Positions 9,504 through 18,050 of a DNA stretch of 64,000 nt are shown here, piece by piece. This DNA is from Gp6-AA40 sp035571515. Its GTDB lineage: Bacteria; Acidobacteriota; Vicinamibacteria; Vicinamibacterales; UBA2999. The stretch lies in the NCBI GenBank assembly GCA_035571515.1, contig DATNCQ010000122.1, forward strand, positions 26,651 through 90,650, given 5' to 3'. A program made the translations under genes and the position numbers. Under the pieces are notes generated by a model. The model was not told the DNA's origin and ran no database searches. It saw only the letters and a list, made by a program, of their open reading frames with translations. The number at the start of each line of letters is the position of its first letter. The first letter of the stretch is position 1.

Positions 9504-10751
9504 ATGCCTCACGTCGTCATCATCGGCGGCGGGTTTGGCGGTCTCAGCGCCGCCAAGGCGCTGCGCAGGGCGCCAGTGCGTGTCACGGTCGTCGACCGCC
9601 ACAACCACCATCTGTTCCAGCCGCTGCTCTACCAGGTCGCCACCGCCACGCTGTCGCCGGGCGACATCGCGTCGCCCATCCGCTGGATTCTCCGCAAGGC
9701 GCGCAACACCCACGTGCTGCTCGGAGAGGCGCGCGCGATCGATCTCGCTGCCAGGCGCGTCAGCCTCGCCGACGGAGCGGTCGTCGACTACGACTACCTG
9801 ATCCTCGCGACCGGGACGAGCCACACCTATTTCGGCCACGACGAGTGGGAGCCCTACGCGCCCGGGCTGAAGACGCTCGAGGACGCCCTGGACATCCGGC
9901 GCCGCATCCTGATGGCCTTCGAGCGCGCGGAGCGCGAAACCGACCCCGCGCGCCAGCAGCGGCTGTTGACGTTCGTGCTCGTTGGCGGCGGCCCGACCGG
10001 CGTCGAGCTCGCGGGGACGCTTGCCGAGATTGCGCGGCAAACACGCTCCGAGTTTCGCAACATCGACACTGGCGCGACGCGCATCGTGGTCGTCGAGGCG
10101 GGCCCGACCGTGCTGCCGTCGTTCGCGCCGAAGCTGCGCGATGCGGCGCGCCGCTCGCTCGAACGGCTGCGCGTCGAGGTGCGGGAGAACACCCGAGTCA
10201 CGGGCGTCGACGCGCACGGCGTGATGCTCGGTGCCGAGCGGCTCGAGGCCGGCACGGTCCTGTGGACGGCCGGCGTCGCCGCCTCTGCCGTCACGGCGAC
10301 GCTCGAGGTCCCGCGCGACCGCGCCGGGCGCGTCATCGTCGAACGCGACCTCTCCGTGCCGGGTCACCCGGAGGCCTTCGTCATCGGCGACGCCGCGGCA
10401 TTCACGGATGCGGCCAGCCATCCGTTGCCGGGGGTCGCGCAGGTCGCAATGCAGGGCGGCGTGCACGCCGCGCGCACCATCCTGCAGCGGCTCGAGGGGA
10501 AGCCGTCGCAGGCATTCGTCTATGACGATCGGGGCAGCATGGCGATCATCGGCCGGGGGTCGGCCGTCGCCGATATCCGGGGGCTCAGGTTTTCGGGGCT
10601 GCTCGCGTGGCTGGCCTGGCTCTTCCTCCACATCTTCGAACTGATCGGTTTCCGCAACCGCCTCGTAGTCATGATCGAATGGGCGGCGGCGTACGTGACG
10701 CTGCAGCGCAGCGTGCGGCTCATCACCTATCAGGACACGGATCGTCCCTGA
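9504..10751 (+). CDS. ndh: Type II NADH dehydrogenase (NDH-2), FAD-dependent
   Basis: 415 residues of the single-subunit NADH:quinone oxidoreductase family. The N-terminal FAD Rossmann motif is VVIIGGGFGGLSAAKAL. The quinone/FAD contact block HHLFQPLLYQVATATLSPGDI is characteristic of the family. A second Rossmann fold binds NADH (VLVGGGPTGVELAG), and VIGDAAAF closes FAD binding. The C-terminal amphipathic region (LAWLAWLFLHIFELIGFRNR) attaches it to the inner membrane. It feeds electrons to the quinone pool without pumping protons. Family assignment is strong; NADH versus NADPH is inferred. Confidence 0.9.
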   Translation: MPHVVIIGGGFGGLSAAKALRRAPVRVTVVDRHNHHLFQPLLYQVATATLSPGDIASPIRWILRKARNTHVLLGEARAIDLAARRVSLADGAVVDYDYLILATGTSHTYFGHDEWEPYAPGLKTLEDALDIRRRILMAFERAERETDPARQQRLLTFVLVGGGPTGVELAGTLAEIARQTRSEFRNIDTGATRIVVVEAGPTVLPSFAPKLRDAARRSLERLRVEVRENTRVTGVDAHGVMLGAERLEAGTVLWTAGVAASAVTATLEVPRDRAGRVIVERDLSVPGHPEAFVIGDAAAFTDAASHPLPGVAQVAMQGGVHAARTILQRLEGKPSQAFVYDDRGSMAIIGRGSAVADIRGLRFSGLLAWLAWLFLHIFELIGFRNRLVVMIEWAAAYVTLQRSVRLITYQDTDRP

Positions 10752-10756
10752 GCTGA

Positions 10757-10832
10757 GCCGGAGCGGCGCCCCGCCATGGCGCGGGGTGGCAATCGGTGGT
10801 GACGGGCGCTCGCCGATTGTGGCTCGCTCCGC
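10757..10832. terminator. Bidirectional terminator-like palindromes
   Basis: Two nested hairpins lie between the convergent ndh and the next gene: CCCCGC/GCGGGG around a CATGGC loop, then CAATCGG/CCGATTG (7 bp). They are flanked by GGAGCG/CGCTCC words. There is no strong T run. The position between convergent genes suggests termination in both directions. Confidence 0.5.
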
Positions 10833-10859
10833 CTGGTGGTTGTGGGCCCCGCATCTACG

Positions 10860-11396
10860 TTACTGGCTCGCGGCGTCGCCTGCCGGCGGTTCGACCGTGA
10901 TCACACGCGCCACGCCGCCGCGCGCCGGGTCGTTGTCGAAGGCGAGCACCGGGTGATGCGAGACCGCGGCAATCTTTTCCGCCTGCTCCTTCGGATACAG
11001 GAACTCGTTGCCCGCGAGGTCGGTCGGGTAGTAGAGGACCCGGACCGCCGGCGGCACCCCCTGCGTGGTTTCATGGAAACGGACGATCGGCTTGTTGTGC
11101 GCGCTGTTTACCTCGGAAATCGTGCGTGCCCGCGTCGGCACGTAGAAGAACGAGGCGAGCAGGTGCCTTCCGTTTTCGTCGAACACCTGCCAGAGCGTCT
11201 GCGCCGCGGGGTTCGCGATGCGGAACACGTAGGTCCCCGCCGGCAGCGTCGTGCCCGGCACCTGCACCGGCTTGCTGAACGTGAGGCGCGTCGTCTTGTC
11301 GACGACCCCGGCCTGCGCGAAGACCGGCGTGGCGGAGGCCGCCGCCAGCAGCGTCACTGCGGCGATGCCCGCCGCCATCGAACCGATTTTTCTCAT
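10860..11396 (-). CDS. Secreted 'LTFS-PVQ-PG' family protein (short form)
   Basis: The start is placed at 11396 because GAGGAG sits about 8 bases upstream and the signal peptide (MAAGIAAVTLLAAASATPVFAQA) follows at once. The mature ~150 residues contain RLTFSKPVQVPGTTLPAGTY, then VFRIANPAAQ, and YYPTDLAGNEFLYPKEQ. The same motifs recur in the larger protein at 23860-24765, so these are paralogues. This copy lacks the Ser/Thr-rich linker and sorting signal of that one, so it should be free in the periplasm or secreted. The function is not known to me; a small beta-sandwich fold is likely. Confidence 0.8.
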   Translation of the reverse strand: MRKIGSMAAGIAAVTLLAAASATPVFAQAGVVDKTTRLTFSKPVQVPGTTLPAGTYVFRIANPAAQTLWQVFDENGRHLLASFFYVPTRARTISEVNSAHNKPIVRFHETTQGVPPAVRVLYYPTDLAGNEFLYPKEQAEKIAAVSHHPVLAFDNDPARGGVARVITVEPPAGDAASQ

Positions 11397-11530
11397 GGTC
11401 ATTTCTCCTCGTATGAGGGCGAGGCTGCATCCGGTATGACCTCGGCTTTTCCCCGCCGAGCGAGGCGCCGGCTCATCCGACGGAGATCGGGCCGTCATTT
11501 GCTAGCTGATTTGAACGTGCGGAGGGCAGG

Positions 11531-12043
11531 ATGAGGCTTAGCCAGATCGCGGTGCTTGTCACCACAGCTGTGTGCGCGACGTACGGTTGTCAGCGCGGCC
11601 CCGATACGAAGGGGGACGTTCGCAAGGCCCTCGACCAGGCCAACATGCCGGCCGTCGAGGTGAAGGTCGATACCGACGAGCACATCGTCCACTTGCAGGG
11701 CATCGTCGGATCGATGGCGGAACGCTCGCGCGCGCAGGAAGTCGCCGACGCGGTGGTCGGGACCTCGGGACGCGTGCTGAACGAGTTGACCGTCAAGGGC
11801 GTCAACGACACCACGGCGGGCGACCTCGACGGCGACATCCGGAAGAACCTCGACAAGATGATCGACAACGATCCGACGCTGAAGCAGCGCGACATCAACT
11901 TCGACGTCGTCAACGGAATGGTCACGATCAAGGGTGACGTGCGGAGCGTGGACGAGAAGAACCGCGTCGGCGACATGACCAAGGCCGCGGCCGGCGTCAA
12001 GGATGTCGCCAACGGGTTGCAGATCGATTCGACCGCTCAGTGA
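11531..12043 (+). CDS. BON-domain lipoprotein
   Basis: 170 residues with a lipoprotein signal (LVTTAVCATYGC) and a strong Shine-Dalgarno (GGAGGG) before the ATG. Two BON-type repeats follow, about residues 25-88 (VEVKVDTDEHIVHLQGIVGS) and 95-165 (INFDVVNGMVTIKGDVRSV). Each has the alpha-beta-beta pattern with a central Gly that is typical of the family. BON proteins such as OsmY bind phospholipid or envelope components and respond to osmotic or envelope stress. Here the protein would be anchored to a membrane facing the periplasm. Confidence 0.88.
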   Translation: MRLSQIAVLVTTAVCATYGCQRGPDTKGDVRKALDQANMPAVEVKVDTDEHIVHLQGIVGSMAERSRAQEVADAVVGTSGRVLNELTVKGVNDTTAGDLDGDIRKNLDKMIDNDPTLKQRDINFDVVNGMVTIKGDVRSVDEKNRVGDMTKAAAGVKDVANGLQIDSTAQ

Positions 12044-12134
12044 CGGACGGCGGCCCTTCACGGGTCGTCACCGTCGGCGCCTGTCGACGGCTCATCCGGG
12101 CCGCATCGGACTGGTGTTTGCTTCGTGCAACGCG

Positions 12135-13226
12135 GTGTCAACGGCCGAATCCCCTTTGGCCTCAGCCGCGTCCGCGGGCCTGCATTACGTCTCCGACGAT
12201 CGTCCTGGTATCCGTCGAATAACGGCCGCGCTCGGTTTCCGCTACACGCGCCCGGATGGCAGGCCCGTACGCAATCCGGCCGACCTCAAGCGCATTCGCG
12301 CGCTGGCGATCCCGCCGGCCTGGAAGGACGTCTGGATCTCGACTGACCCGAAAGGGCATCTGCAGGCGACCGGTCGCGACGCGCGCGGCCGCAAGCAGTA
12401 CCGCTATCACTCCGGCTGGCGCGCCAGCCGCGACAGCAACAAGTTCGATCGCCTCGAGGCGTTTGCCGCGGTGCTGCCCGCGATTCGCGCGCGAACAGCC
12501 GCGCACGTCACCAGGGCGGGCCTGTCACGCGAGAAGGTGCTCGCGACCGTGGTGCAGTTGCTGGAGAAGAGCCTGATACGCGTGGGCAACGACGAGTACG
12601 CGAAAGCGAACCGCTCCTTCGGGCTGACGACGCTGCGTGACAAGCACGTGGACGTGAAGGGGGCAACGCTCCGGTTCCAGTTCCGCGGCAAGAGCGGCAA
12701 GCGGCACACCGTCGATGTCAACGACCGCCGTCTCGCGCGCATCGTCAGGCAGTGCCGCGACCTTCCCGGCCAGGAGCTCTTTCAGTACCTGAACGACGAG
12801 GGGCGGGTACAGGACGTGACCTCGTCCGACGTGAATCAGTACCTGCGCGACATGACGGGGGCCGATTTCACCGCGAAGGACTTCCGCACGTGGGCGGCCA
12901 CCGTGCTTGCCGCGACCGCGCTGCGCGAACAGGCACGGTCGGGCGGCAAGGCGCCCGCGTCCATGGCGCAGGCGAAGAAGCACGTCGTCTGCGCGATCGA
13001 GGCTGTTGCCGGCATCCTCGGCAACACGCCCGCGATCTGCCGGAAGTCCTACATCCATCCAGCCGTGCTCGAGTGCTACATGGACGGGTCGATGACGCGG
13101 AAGCTCAAGACGGCTCTGCCGGCGTCGATGCGCAAGACCGCGTCGAAGTTGAAGGCCGACGAAGCCGCGGCACTGCGCCTCGTCCACTGCGCGCGTGCGG
13201 CGACGGACCGCCGGAAGGCCGCGTAG
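12135..13226 (+). CDS. DNA topoisomerase IB (poxvirus/bacterial type)
   Basis: Relaxes supercoils through a 3'-phosphotyrosyl intermediate. The N-terminal domain carries PPAWKDVWIS and GRKQYRYH, hallmark blocks of bacterial topoisomerase IB. The catalytic domain includes LLEKSLIRVGNDEYAK, the lysine loop FRGKSGK and the nucleophile Tyr306 in KSYIHP. The start is uncertain: GTG at 12135 is chosen because the family homology begins soon after, at LHYVSDD. Other GTGs lie at 12114 and upstream in an open frame to 12003. At ~363 residues the length fits. It follows the BON gene on the same strand. Confidence 0.9.
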   Translation: MSTAESPLASAASAGLHYVSDDRPGIRRITAALGFRYTRPDGRPVRNPADLKRIRALAIPPAWKDVWISTDPKGHLQATGRDARGRKQYRYHSGWRASRDSNKFDRLEAFAAVLPAIRARTAAHVTRAGLSREKVLATVVQLLEKSLIRVGNDEYAKANRSFGLTTLRDKHVDVKGATLRFQFRGKSGKRHTVDVNDRRLARIVRQCRDLPGQELFQYLNDEGRVQDVTSSDVNQYLRDMTGADFTAKDFRTWAATVLAATALREQARSGGKAPASMAQAKKHVVCAIEAVAGILGNTPAICRKSYIHPAVLECYMDGSMTRKLKTALPASMRKTASKLKADEAAALRLVHCARAATDRRKAA

Positions 13227-13235
13227 AAGCCAGTC

Positions 13236-15371
13236 CTACTTCCTGCCGGGCGTGAACGCCGCCTCCGACGGCAGGCAGACCGTCCTCGCCTTGCGAACCA
13301 CGAAACTCTGCGCCCCTGTCGCGTTGGTGACCGACACGACTGTCCTCTCGGCGCCTCCGTCCCGGTCCCCCGTCCGCTCCGTCCTTTCGCCTGTCCGCTC
13401 ACTCACTTCGTCGGGCGACGGCAGCTCGTAACACGTCAAGTGCACCGGGCCCTGCATCACCGCCGCGGCGGCATCGAGCGCCGAGCAGAACGACGTCGGT
13501 TTCGCCCGCGTCCTCGTTGGCCCCGTCGGCCCCGGCAGCATGATCGTCACCGGGCTCGCGTCCACGCTGGAACAGACATAACTGGCCACCGGCACCGGCG
13601 TCGCGTCGCAGACGTTGCCGAGACTGTCCGCATCGCTGTCGATCTGGTCGGCGTTCGACACCATCGGGCAGTTGTCGACCGCGTCCTCGATGCCGTCGTT
13701 GTCGTCGTCGGCATCGCAGACGTTGCCGATGCGATCCCCGTCGAGGTCCGCCTGGTCCGGGTTGGGCGAGACGGGACAGGTGTCCGCGACGTCGAGCACG
13801 CCATCGGCATCGTCATCGTTATCGCAGGCGTTGCCCAGGCCGTCGCCGTCGGTATCCAGTTGATCGGGATTGCTGGCCAGCGGACAGTTGTCCTCCAGGT
13901 TCGCCACGCCGTCGTTGTCGTTGTCGGGATCGCAGAGATCGCCGATGCCGTCTCCGTCCACGTCGGCCTGGTTTGCGTTGGCGAGCAGCGGGCAATTGTC
14001 CCTCACGTCGGCGATCGTGTCGTTGTCGTCGTCCGGGTCGCACGCGTTGCCGAGCCCGTCGCCGTCCGTATTCAACTGGTCGGCGTTGGCGACGAGCGGG
14101 CAGTTGTCGGATGGATCCGCAACGCCGTCCCCGTCCTCGTCCGGCGGGGTGACGATGTCGGTGTCGGTGGCCGTGTTGTTGGCCGGCACCAGGTCGGGCT
14201 CCGCCAGGCTGGCGGTCGCGGTGTTGGTCAAAGGCGTGGTCCGATCCACGTTCACGACCACCCCGATCGACCGCGTCGCCACGGCGCCAGCGGCCAGCGT
14301 GCCGATGCTGCAGGTGACGACGCCGGATGCGACCGTGCAGCCTGGCGCGGACACGAACGTGATGCCCGTGGGAAGGGCATCGGTGATCGAGACGCTGGTC
14401 GCCTGCGCGGGACCGTTGTTGCGCGCAACCAGCGTGTAGGTCGTGACGTCGCCGGCCCTTACGGTCTCCACGCCGTCGCTCTTCGTCAGCGCCACGTCGG
14501 TTGGCGGCCGCACCGGGAAAGCCGCGATGCCGAACATGCAGGCGGTGCCGCAGGTGGGGAACGGGCCGACCTCTATCGCGCCCGTGACGATGTTGAACTT
14601 GTAGATGTCGCCGGTGAGGAAGTCGCCCGCCCAGAACGACGATCCGTTCGGGTCGAGGCTGAGCGCGAACCAGGAATCCTCGCCCGCGCTGTCATAGACC
14701 TGGACCGTGCTGCCGGCCGCGCTCACGCGCGCGACGAGGCTGCTGTCGGCGGCGAGCAGCTCGCCGTTGGCGCGCAGCGCGACGAAGTACGCCGGCTGCG
14801 ACGGGAGCACGGCGAAGTCGGCCAGCTGCGTGTTCGTGCAGACGTTGAAGCGCTTCACGTGCGTGCCTTCCGACGTGTAGAACAACGTGCACTGGTCGGC
14901 GGAGAGGGCAATCACCGAGCTGCCGCGGTTCTCGACCTGCACCGAGTAGGTCGCGACGACCGCGCCGAGCGAATCGAGCTTCGTCACCAGACCGTTGTCG
15001 TCGCGCGCCGCGTACAGGTTGCCGGCCGCGTCGAAGACGAGACTCTCCACGAGGCCGAGGTTGCCGGGCCCGAATGGTCCGAGGAGCGTGCCGCTCGTGT
15101 CGAAGCGGAAGATCTGTCCGGTGTTATAGCTCGTGACGTAGAGCCTGTGCGCCGTATCGAAGGCCATGCCCGTCGTAAATCCGGGCGTGCCCGTGCGCAA
15201 GGTCCGCACGAGCGAGAGCGACGCGCCGGCGGATCGGTACCAATTCACCTGACCGTTGCCAACGGATACGAAGACGTCGCCGCCTTGAAACGTCTGTGCG
15301 GCGGCGAGCGATGGACAGAGCACGACGACGAGTGCAGCTATCGCCGCACACAACGGGGCCCGGAGCCACAT
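13236..15371 (-). CDS. Secreted beta-propeller protein with DUF11 and thrombospondin type-3 repeats
   Basis: 711 residues. A signal peptide (ALVVVLCPSLAAAQ) follows the ATG, with AGGAG seven bases upstream. Residues ~28-300 form an NHL/SMP-30-like propeller (SYNTGQIFRFD, VFDAAGNLYAA). Residues ~305-410 form a DUF11 repeat (YTLVARNNGPAQA). At ~415-600 there are five calcium-binding type-3 repeats (DGDGVADPSDNCP, DNDNDGVANLEDNCP and relatives). The C-terminal ~100 residues include an Arg/Glu/Thr-rich stretch (SERTGERTERTGDRDGG) and four scattered cysteines. The protein is likely surface-exposed and calcium-stabilised. Its role is unknown. No LPxTG-like or PEP-CTERM anchor is present. Confidence 0.85.
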   Translation of the reverse strand: MWLRAPLCAAIAALVVVLCPSLAAAQTFQGGDVFVSVGNGQVNWYRSAGASLSLVRTLRTGTPGFTTGMAFDTAHRLYVTSYNTGQIFRFDTSGTLLGPFGPGNLGLVESLVFDAAGNLYAARDDNGLVTKLDSLGAVVATYSVQVENRGSSVIALSADQCTLFYTSEGTHVKRFNVCTNTQLADFAVLPSQPAYFVALRANGELLAADSSLVARVSAAGSTVQVYDSAGEDSWFALSLDPNGSSFWAGDFLTGDIYKFNIVTGAIEVGPFPTCGTACMFGIAAFPVRPPTDVALTKSDGVETVRAGDVTTYTLVARNNGPAQATSVSITDALPTGITFVSAPGCTVASGVVTCSIGTLAAGAVATRSIGVVVNVDRTTPLTNTATASLAEPDLVPANNTATDTDIVTPPDEDGDGVADPSDNCPLVANADQLNTDGDGLGNACDPDDDNDTIADVRDNCPLLANANQADVDGDGIGDLCDPDNDNDGVANLEDNCPLASNPDQLDTDGDGLGNACDNDDDADGVLDVADTCPVSPNPDQADLDGDRIGNVCDADDDNDGIEDAVDNCPMVSNADQIDSDADSLGNVCDATPVPVASYVCSSVDASPVTIMLPGPTGPTRTRAKPTSFCSALDAAAAVMQGPVHLTCYELPSPDEVSERTGERTERTGDRDGGAERTVVSVTNATGAQSFVVRKARTVCLPSEAAFTPGRK

Positions 15372-15529
15372 TGATCACTCCTGGAAATATAAGCGTGTGG
15401 AGAGCGGAGGAATGCTAGCGAGACGCGGCGGGGTTGCGCAACGAAATTGTCGCTCCCCCCGCGCGCGCCGGGTATCAGAAGAGAGACTTTTGTCTGGCTG
15501 GCGTGCGCACCGTGTTCAATAGCGGCTCA

Positions 15530-17170
15530 TCACTCACGCAGCGCGAACGTAATCAGGACGTTGCCCGAGTTGACAGTTACGTATTGCTTACCTTCGACGG
15601 AATACGTAATAGGCCCGTTCATGATCGCCCCGCCGAGGCTGGTCTTCCAGAGCACCGCGCCGGTGCGCGCATCGAGCGCGTGGAAGTAGCCTTCGCGCCC
15701 GCCACTGAACAGGAGGTCGCCGGCCGTTGTCAGGATGCCGCCGTCCGTGACGTCGTACATCTGGAACTTCCATTTCGGTTGCGAGGTGCGCGGATCGATC
15801 GCGATGACGGCACCGCGGCCCACGACATCGGTCCAGTCGTTGATCGGATTGCGGCGCATCGCGGGCGCATCCGGATTCGGCATCGTCACCTGGAAGCCGC
15901 CGCCGTTGAAGCGCCGTCCGGCCTGGTACGGCGTGGCCTCCTTGCGATAGACCGATCCGTAGTTTTCCCACGCCGACACGTAGAAGAGTCCCGTTCGCGG
16001 GCTGTAGGACGGCGAGTACCAGTTGGTGCCACCCTGGTTGCCGGGATAGGTGTTCGCGCCTGCAGGCTGCGGCGTGAGAATCGGCCGGCCACCTTCGTCC
16101 CAGCCGCTCATCCAGTTCACTTTCACGAACGGCGCGCCGGAGAGGAAGCGTCCGTTCTCGCGGTCGAGGACGTAGAAGTTGCCGTTGCGATTGGCGAAGA
16201 GCATCGCCTTCGTGAGCGTCCCCTTCCACATGAGGTCCGCGAGCACCGGCACCTGCACCGAGTCGTAGTCGTACGGATCGTTCGGCGTGAACTGGTAGTG
16301 CCACTTCAGCTTGCCCGTGTCGGCGTCGAGCGCGACCACCGAATCCGTATACAGGTTGTCGCCCTTGCGCTGATCGGGGTTGTAGTCCGGGCCGGGATTG
16401 CCGACGCCCCAGTACGTCAGGTTCAACGCGGGGTCATAGGAGCCGGTGACCCAGATCGAACCGCCGCCGTGCTCGTGCGCGTCGCCTGACCACGTTTCGA
16501 TTCCCGGTTCACCCTTGCCGGGAATCGTGTAGAAGCGCCACAGCTCGCGGCCGGTCTTCGCGTCGTGGGCAGCCACAAATCCCCGAATGCCGTACTCGGC
16601 GCCGCCGACGCCGATGATCACCTTGTCCTTGACGACGAGCGGCGACACCGTGACCGAGTAGGCGAGCTTGTCGTCGGCGACCTGGACGTTCCACAACGGC
16701 TTGCCGTTCTTCGCGTCGATCGCCACCAGGTGCGCATCGAGCGTGCCCATGAAGAGCGTGTCGCCAAGGATGGCGACGCCGCGGTTCTCCGCGCCGCAGC
16801 ACACCGTCTGGCGGCCGGAGTTCGTGTAGCGGTACATCCAGAACATCCGGCCTGTCTTGGCGTCGAGTGCGATGACGTCGTTCGGGCGCTGCGTGAGGTA
16901 CATGATGCCGTCGACGACGAGCGGCGTCGTCTCCCAGGGACCGAACACCTGGTTCTGCATCATCCACTTCATCTCGAGGTTCTTCACGTTCGACGTGTCG
17001 AGCTGCCGCAGCGGGCTGTAGCGCTGGCTCATGTAGGTTCCCGAATACGTCAGCCAGTTCTGCGGCTCGTCGGCCGCGCGCAGGATGCGGTCGAAGGTGA
17101 CCTGCGCGTCGAGACGATACGACGCCGCCAGCAGCAGCACGCCAAGTACGACAAGAGCCGACTTCTTCAT
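15530..17170 (-). CDS. PQQ-dependent alcohol dehydrogenase, predicted lanthanide type
   Basis: A 546-residue periplasmic quinoprotein with a signal peptide (VVLGVLLLAASYRLDAQ) and eight-blade propeller W-motifs such as LDAKTGRMFWMY. The vicinal disulfide is CC in TVCCGAENRG. Metal-site residues are Glu in GGAEYGIRG, Asn in GVGNPGP and the catalytic Asp301 in YDYDSV. Asp303, two residues later, is the extra aspartate that in XoxF-type enzymes coordinates a lanthanide instead of calcium. There is no heme domain. Its electron acceptor is probably the diheme cytochrome c encoded 2 bases upstream. The substrate is unknown. Confidence 0.88.
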   Translation of the reverse strand: MKKSALVVLGVLLLAASYRLDAQVTFDRILRAADEPQNWLTYSGTYMSQRYSPLRQLDTSNVKNLEMKWMMQNQVFGPWETTPLVVDGIMYLTQRPNDVIALDAKTGRMFWMYRYTNSGRQTVCCGAENRGVAILGDTLFMGTLDAHLVAIDAKNGKPLWNVQVADDKLAYSVTVSPLVVKDKVIIGVGGAEYGIRGFVAAHDAKTGRELWRFYTIPGKGEPGIETWSGDAHEHGGGSIWVTGSYDPALNLTYWGVGNPGPDYNPDQRKGDNLYTDSVVALDADTGKLKWHYQFTPNDPYDYDSVQVPVLADLMWKGTLTKAMLFANRNGNFYVLDRENGRFLSGAPFVKVNWMSGWDEGGRPILTPQPAGANTYPGNQGGTNWYSPSYSPRTGLFYVSAWENYGSVYRKEATPYQAGRRFNGGGFQVTMPNPDAPAMRRNPINDWTDVVGRGAVIAIDPRTSQPKWKFQMYDVTDGGILTTAGDLLFSGGREGYFHALDARTGAVLWKTSLGGAIMNGPITYSVEGKQYVTVNSGNVLITFALRE

Positions 17171-17172
17171 GG

Positions 17173-17952
17173 CTAGCGCCCTTTCAGCGACAGCAGATAG
17201 GCGATCAGGTCCGCTCGCTCGTCTGCGGTCAGAGTGGTCTCATACGAGGGCATCGAGGTCGGAATCGCTTCGACGGATCGGAGATCCGCCTTGGCCAGAG
17301 ACACCAGTCGCGACTGCTCGTCGATCAACTGGATCGAGTACGCGTCTTCGTTGAGGCGTCGTCCGCGCATCGTGCGGCCGTCGCGAGTGACGGCGCGCAC
17401 GGAACGGTTCCCGGGAATCATGGCGCCCGCCGGATCGAGCAGCGCGCGCTGCAGCGACGCCGGCTTCCGCATGACGCCGATCTCGCTGAGGTCCGTCGCG
17501 CTGTACGAACCACGCCCGTTGACGCGATGACACGTGCCGCATCCGCCCTTGCCGGAGAAGAGCGCCTCGCCCCGGCCGGGATCGCCGACCTTGACGGCCG
17601 TCCCCGCGGCGTCGAAGCCCGAACGGATGTAGGCGACGAGCGCGGTCACCTCGTCGGTCCGCAGGACGCTGAACGGCGGCATGCCGGCGGCGGGCTTTCC
17701 GGTCGCCATCAGGCGAACGATGTCCGCATCGGACACCACCGTCGGGAACTGCCCGCGCCTGAGATCGACGTTGGGGATCTGGTCGCCGTTGACGCCGTGA
17801 CAACCGACGCATTGCGCGTACACACGCGACCCGGCTTCGATGTCGGCGCGGGTGTACTCCCCCGCCGGGTTCTGCGGAGCGTTCTGGGCGGCGAGATGGG
17901 CGGCGAGCGCGACGGCGACGGCCGCCCCGAGGAAAGGACGGAATCCGTGCAT
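17173..17952 (-). CDS. Diheme cytochrome c, partner of the PQQ dehydrogenase
   Basis: 259 residues with a signal peptide (AAVAVALAAHLAAQ). The first c-type domain has CVGCH near residue 48 and an axial-Met region GMPPFS. The second has CGTCH near residue 138, followed by a segment like the acidobacterial/planctomycete heme-binding module (LLDPAGAMIPGNRSVRAV, then DGRTMRGRR). The gene ends 2 bases before the PQQ dehydrogenase starts, so the two form an operon. The protein presumably accepts electrons from that enzyme and passes them to a terminal oxidase. Confidence 0.88.
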   Translation of the reverse strand: MHGFRPFLGAAVAVALAAHLAAQNAPQNPAGEYTRADIEAGSRVYAQCVGCHGVNGDQIPNVDLRRGQFPTVVSDADIVRLMATGKPAAGMPPFSVLRTDEVTALVAYIRSGFDAAGTAVKVGDPGRGEALFSGKGGCGTCHRVNGRGSYSATDLSEIGVMRKPASLQRALLDPAGAMIPGNRSVRAVTRDGRTMRGRRLNEDAYSIQLIDEQSRLVSLAKADLRSVEAIPTSMPSYETTLTADERADLIAYLLSLKGR

Positions 17953-18027
17953 GGTGGTCGAGGTTGTACCCGACTCCGGCGCCGGATGTCTAGACGTTTT
18001 TCAGGCGAGGGCGGACCCGAAGGTCAG

Positions 18028-18050
18028 CTCTCTACGTTCTACGTTCGCGT
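18028..18050. repeat. Word-repeat island 4 (TCTACGT words), at the ispG 3' end
   Basis: A short run CTCTCTACGTTCTACGTTCG in which CTACGTT repeats. It overlaps the ispG stop codon and the last few codons, which encode a Thr/Arg-rich tail. It is much shorter than the other islands and lacks a clear complementary half, so its membership in the class is an inference. Confidence 0.4.

Noticed and set aside
13600..14150. Regularly spaced similar units resembling a CRISPR array or tandem DNA repeat
   Set aside because: The spacing follows five thrombospondin type-3 protein repeats in frame; the DNA copies are not identical and there are no unique spacers.
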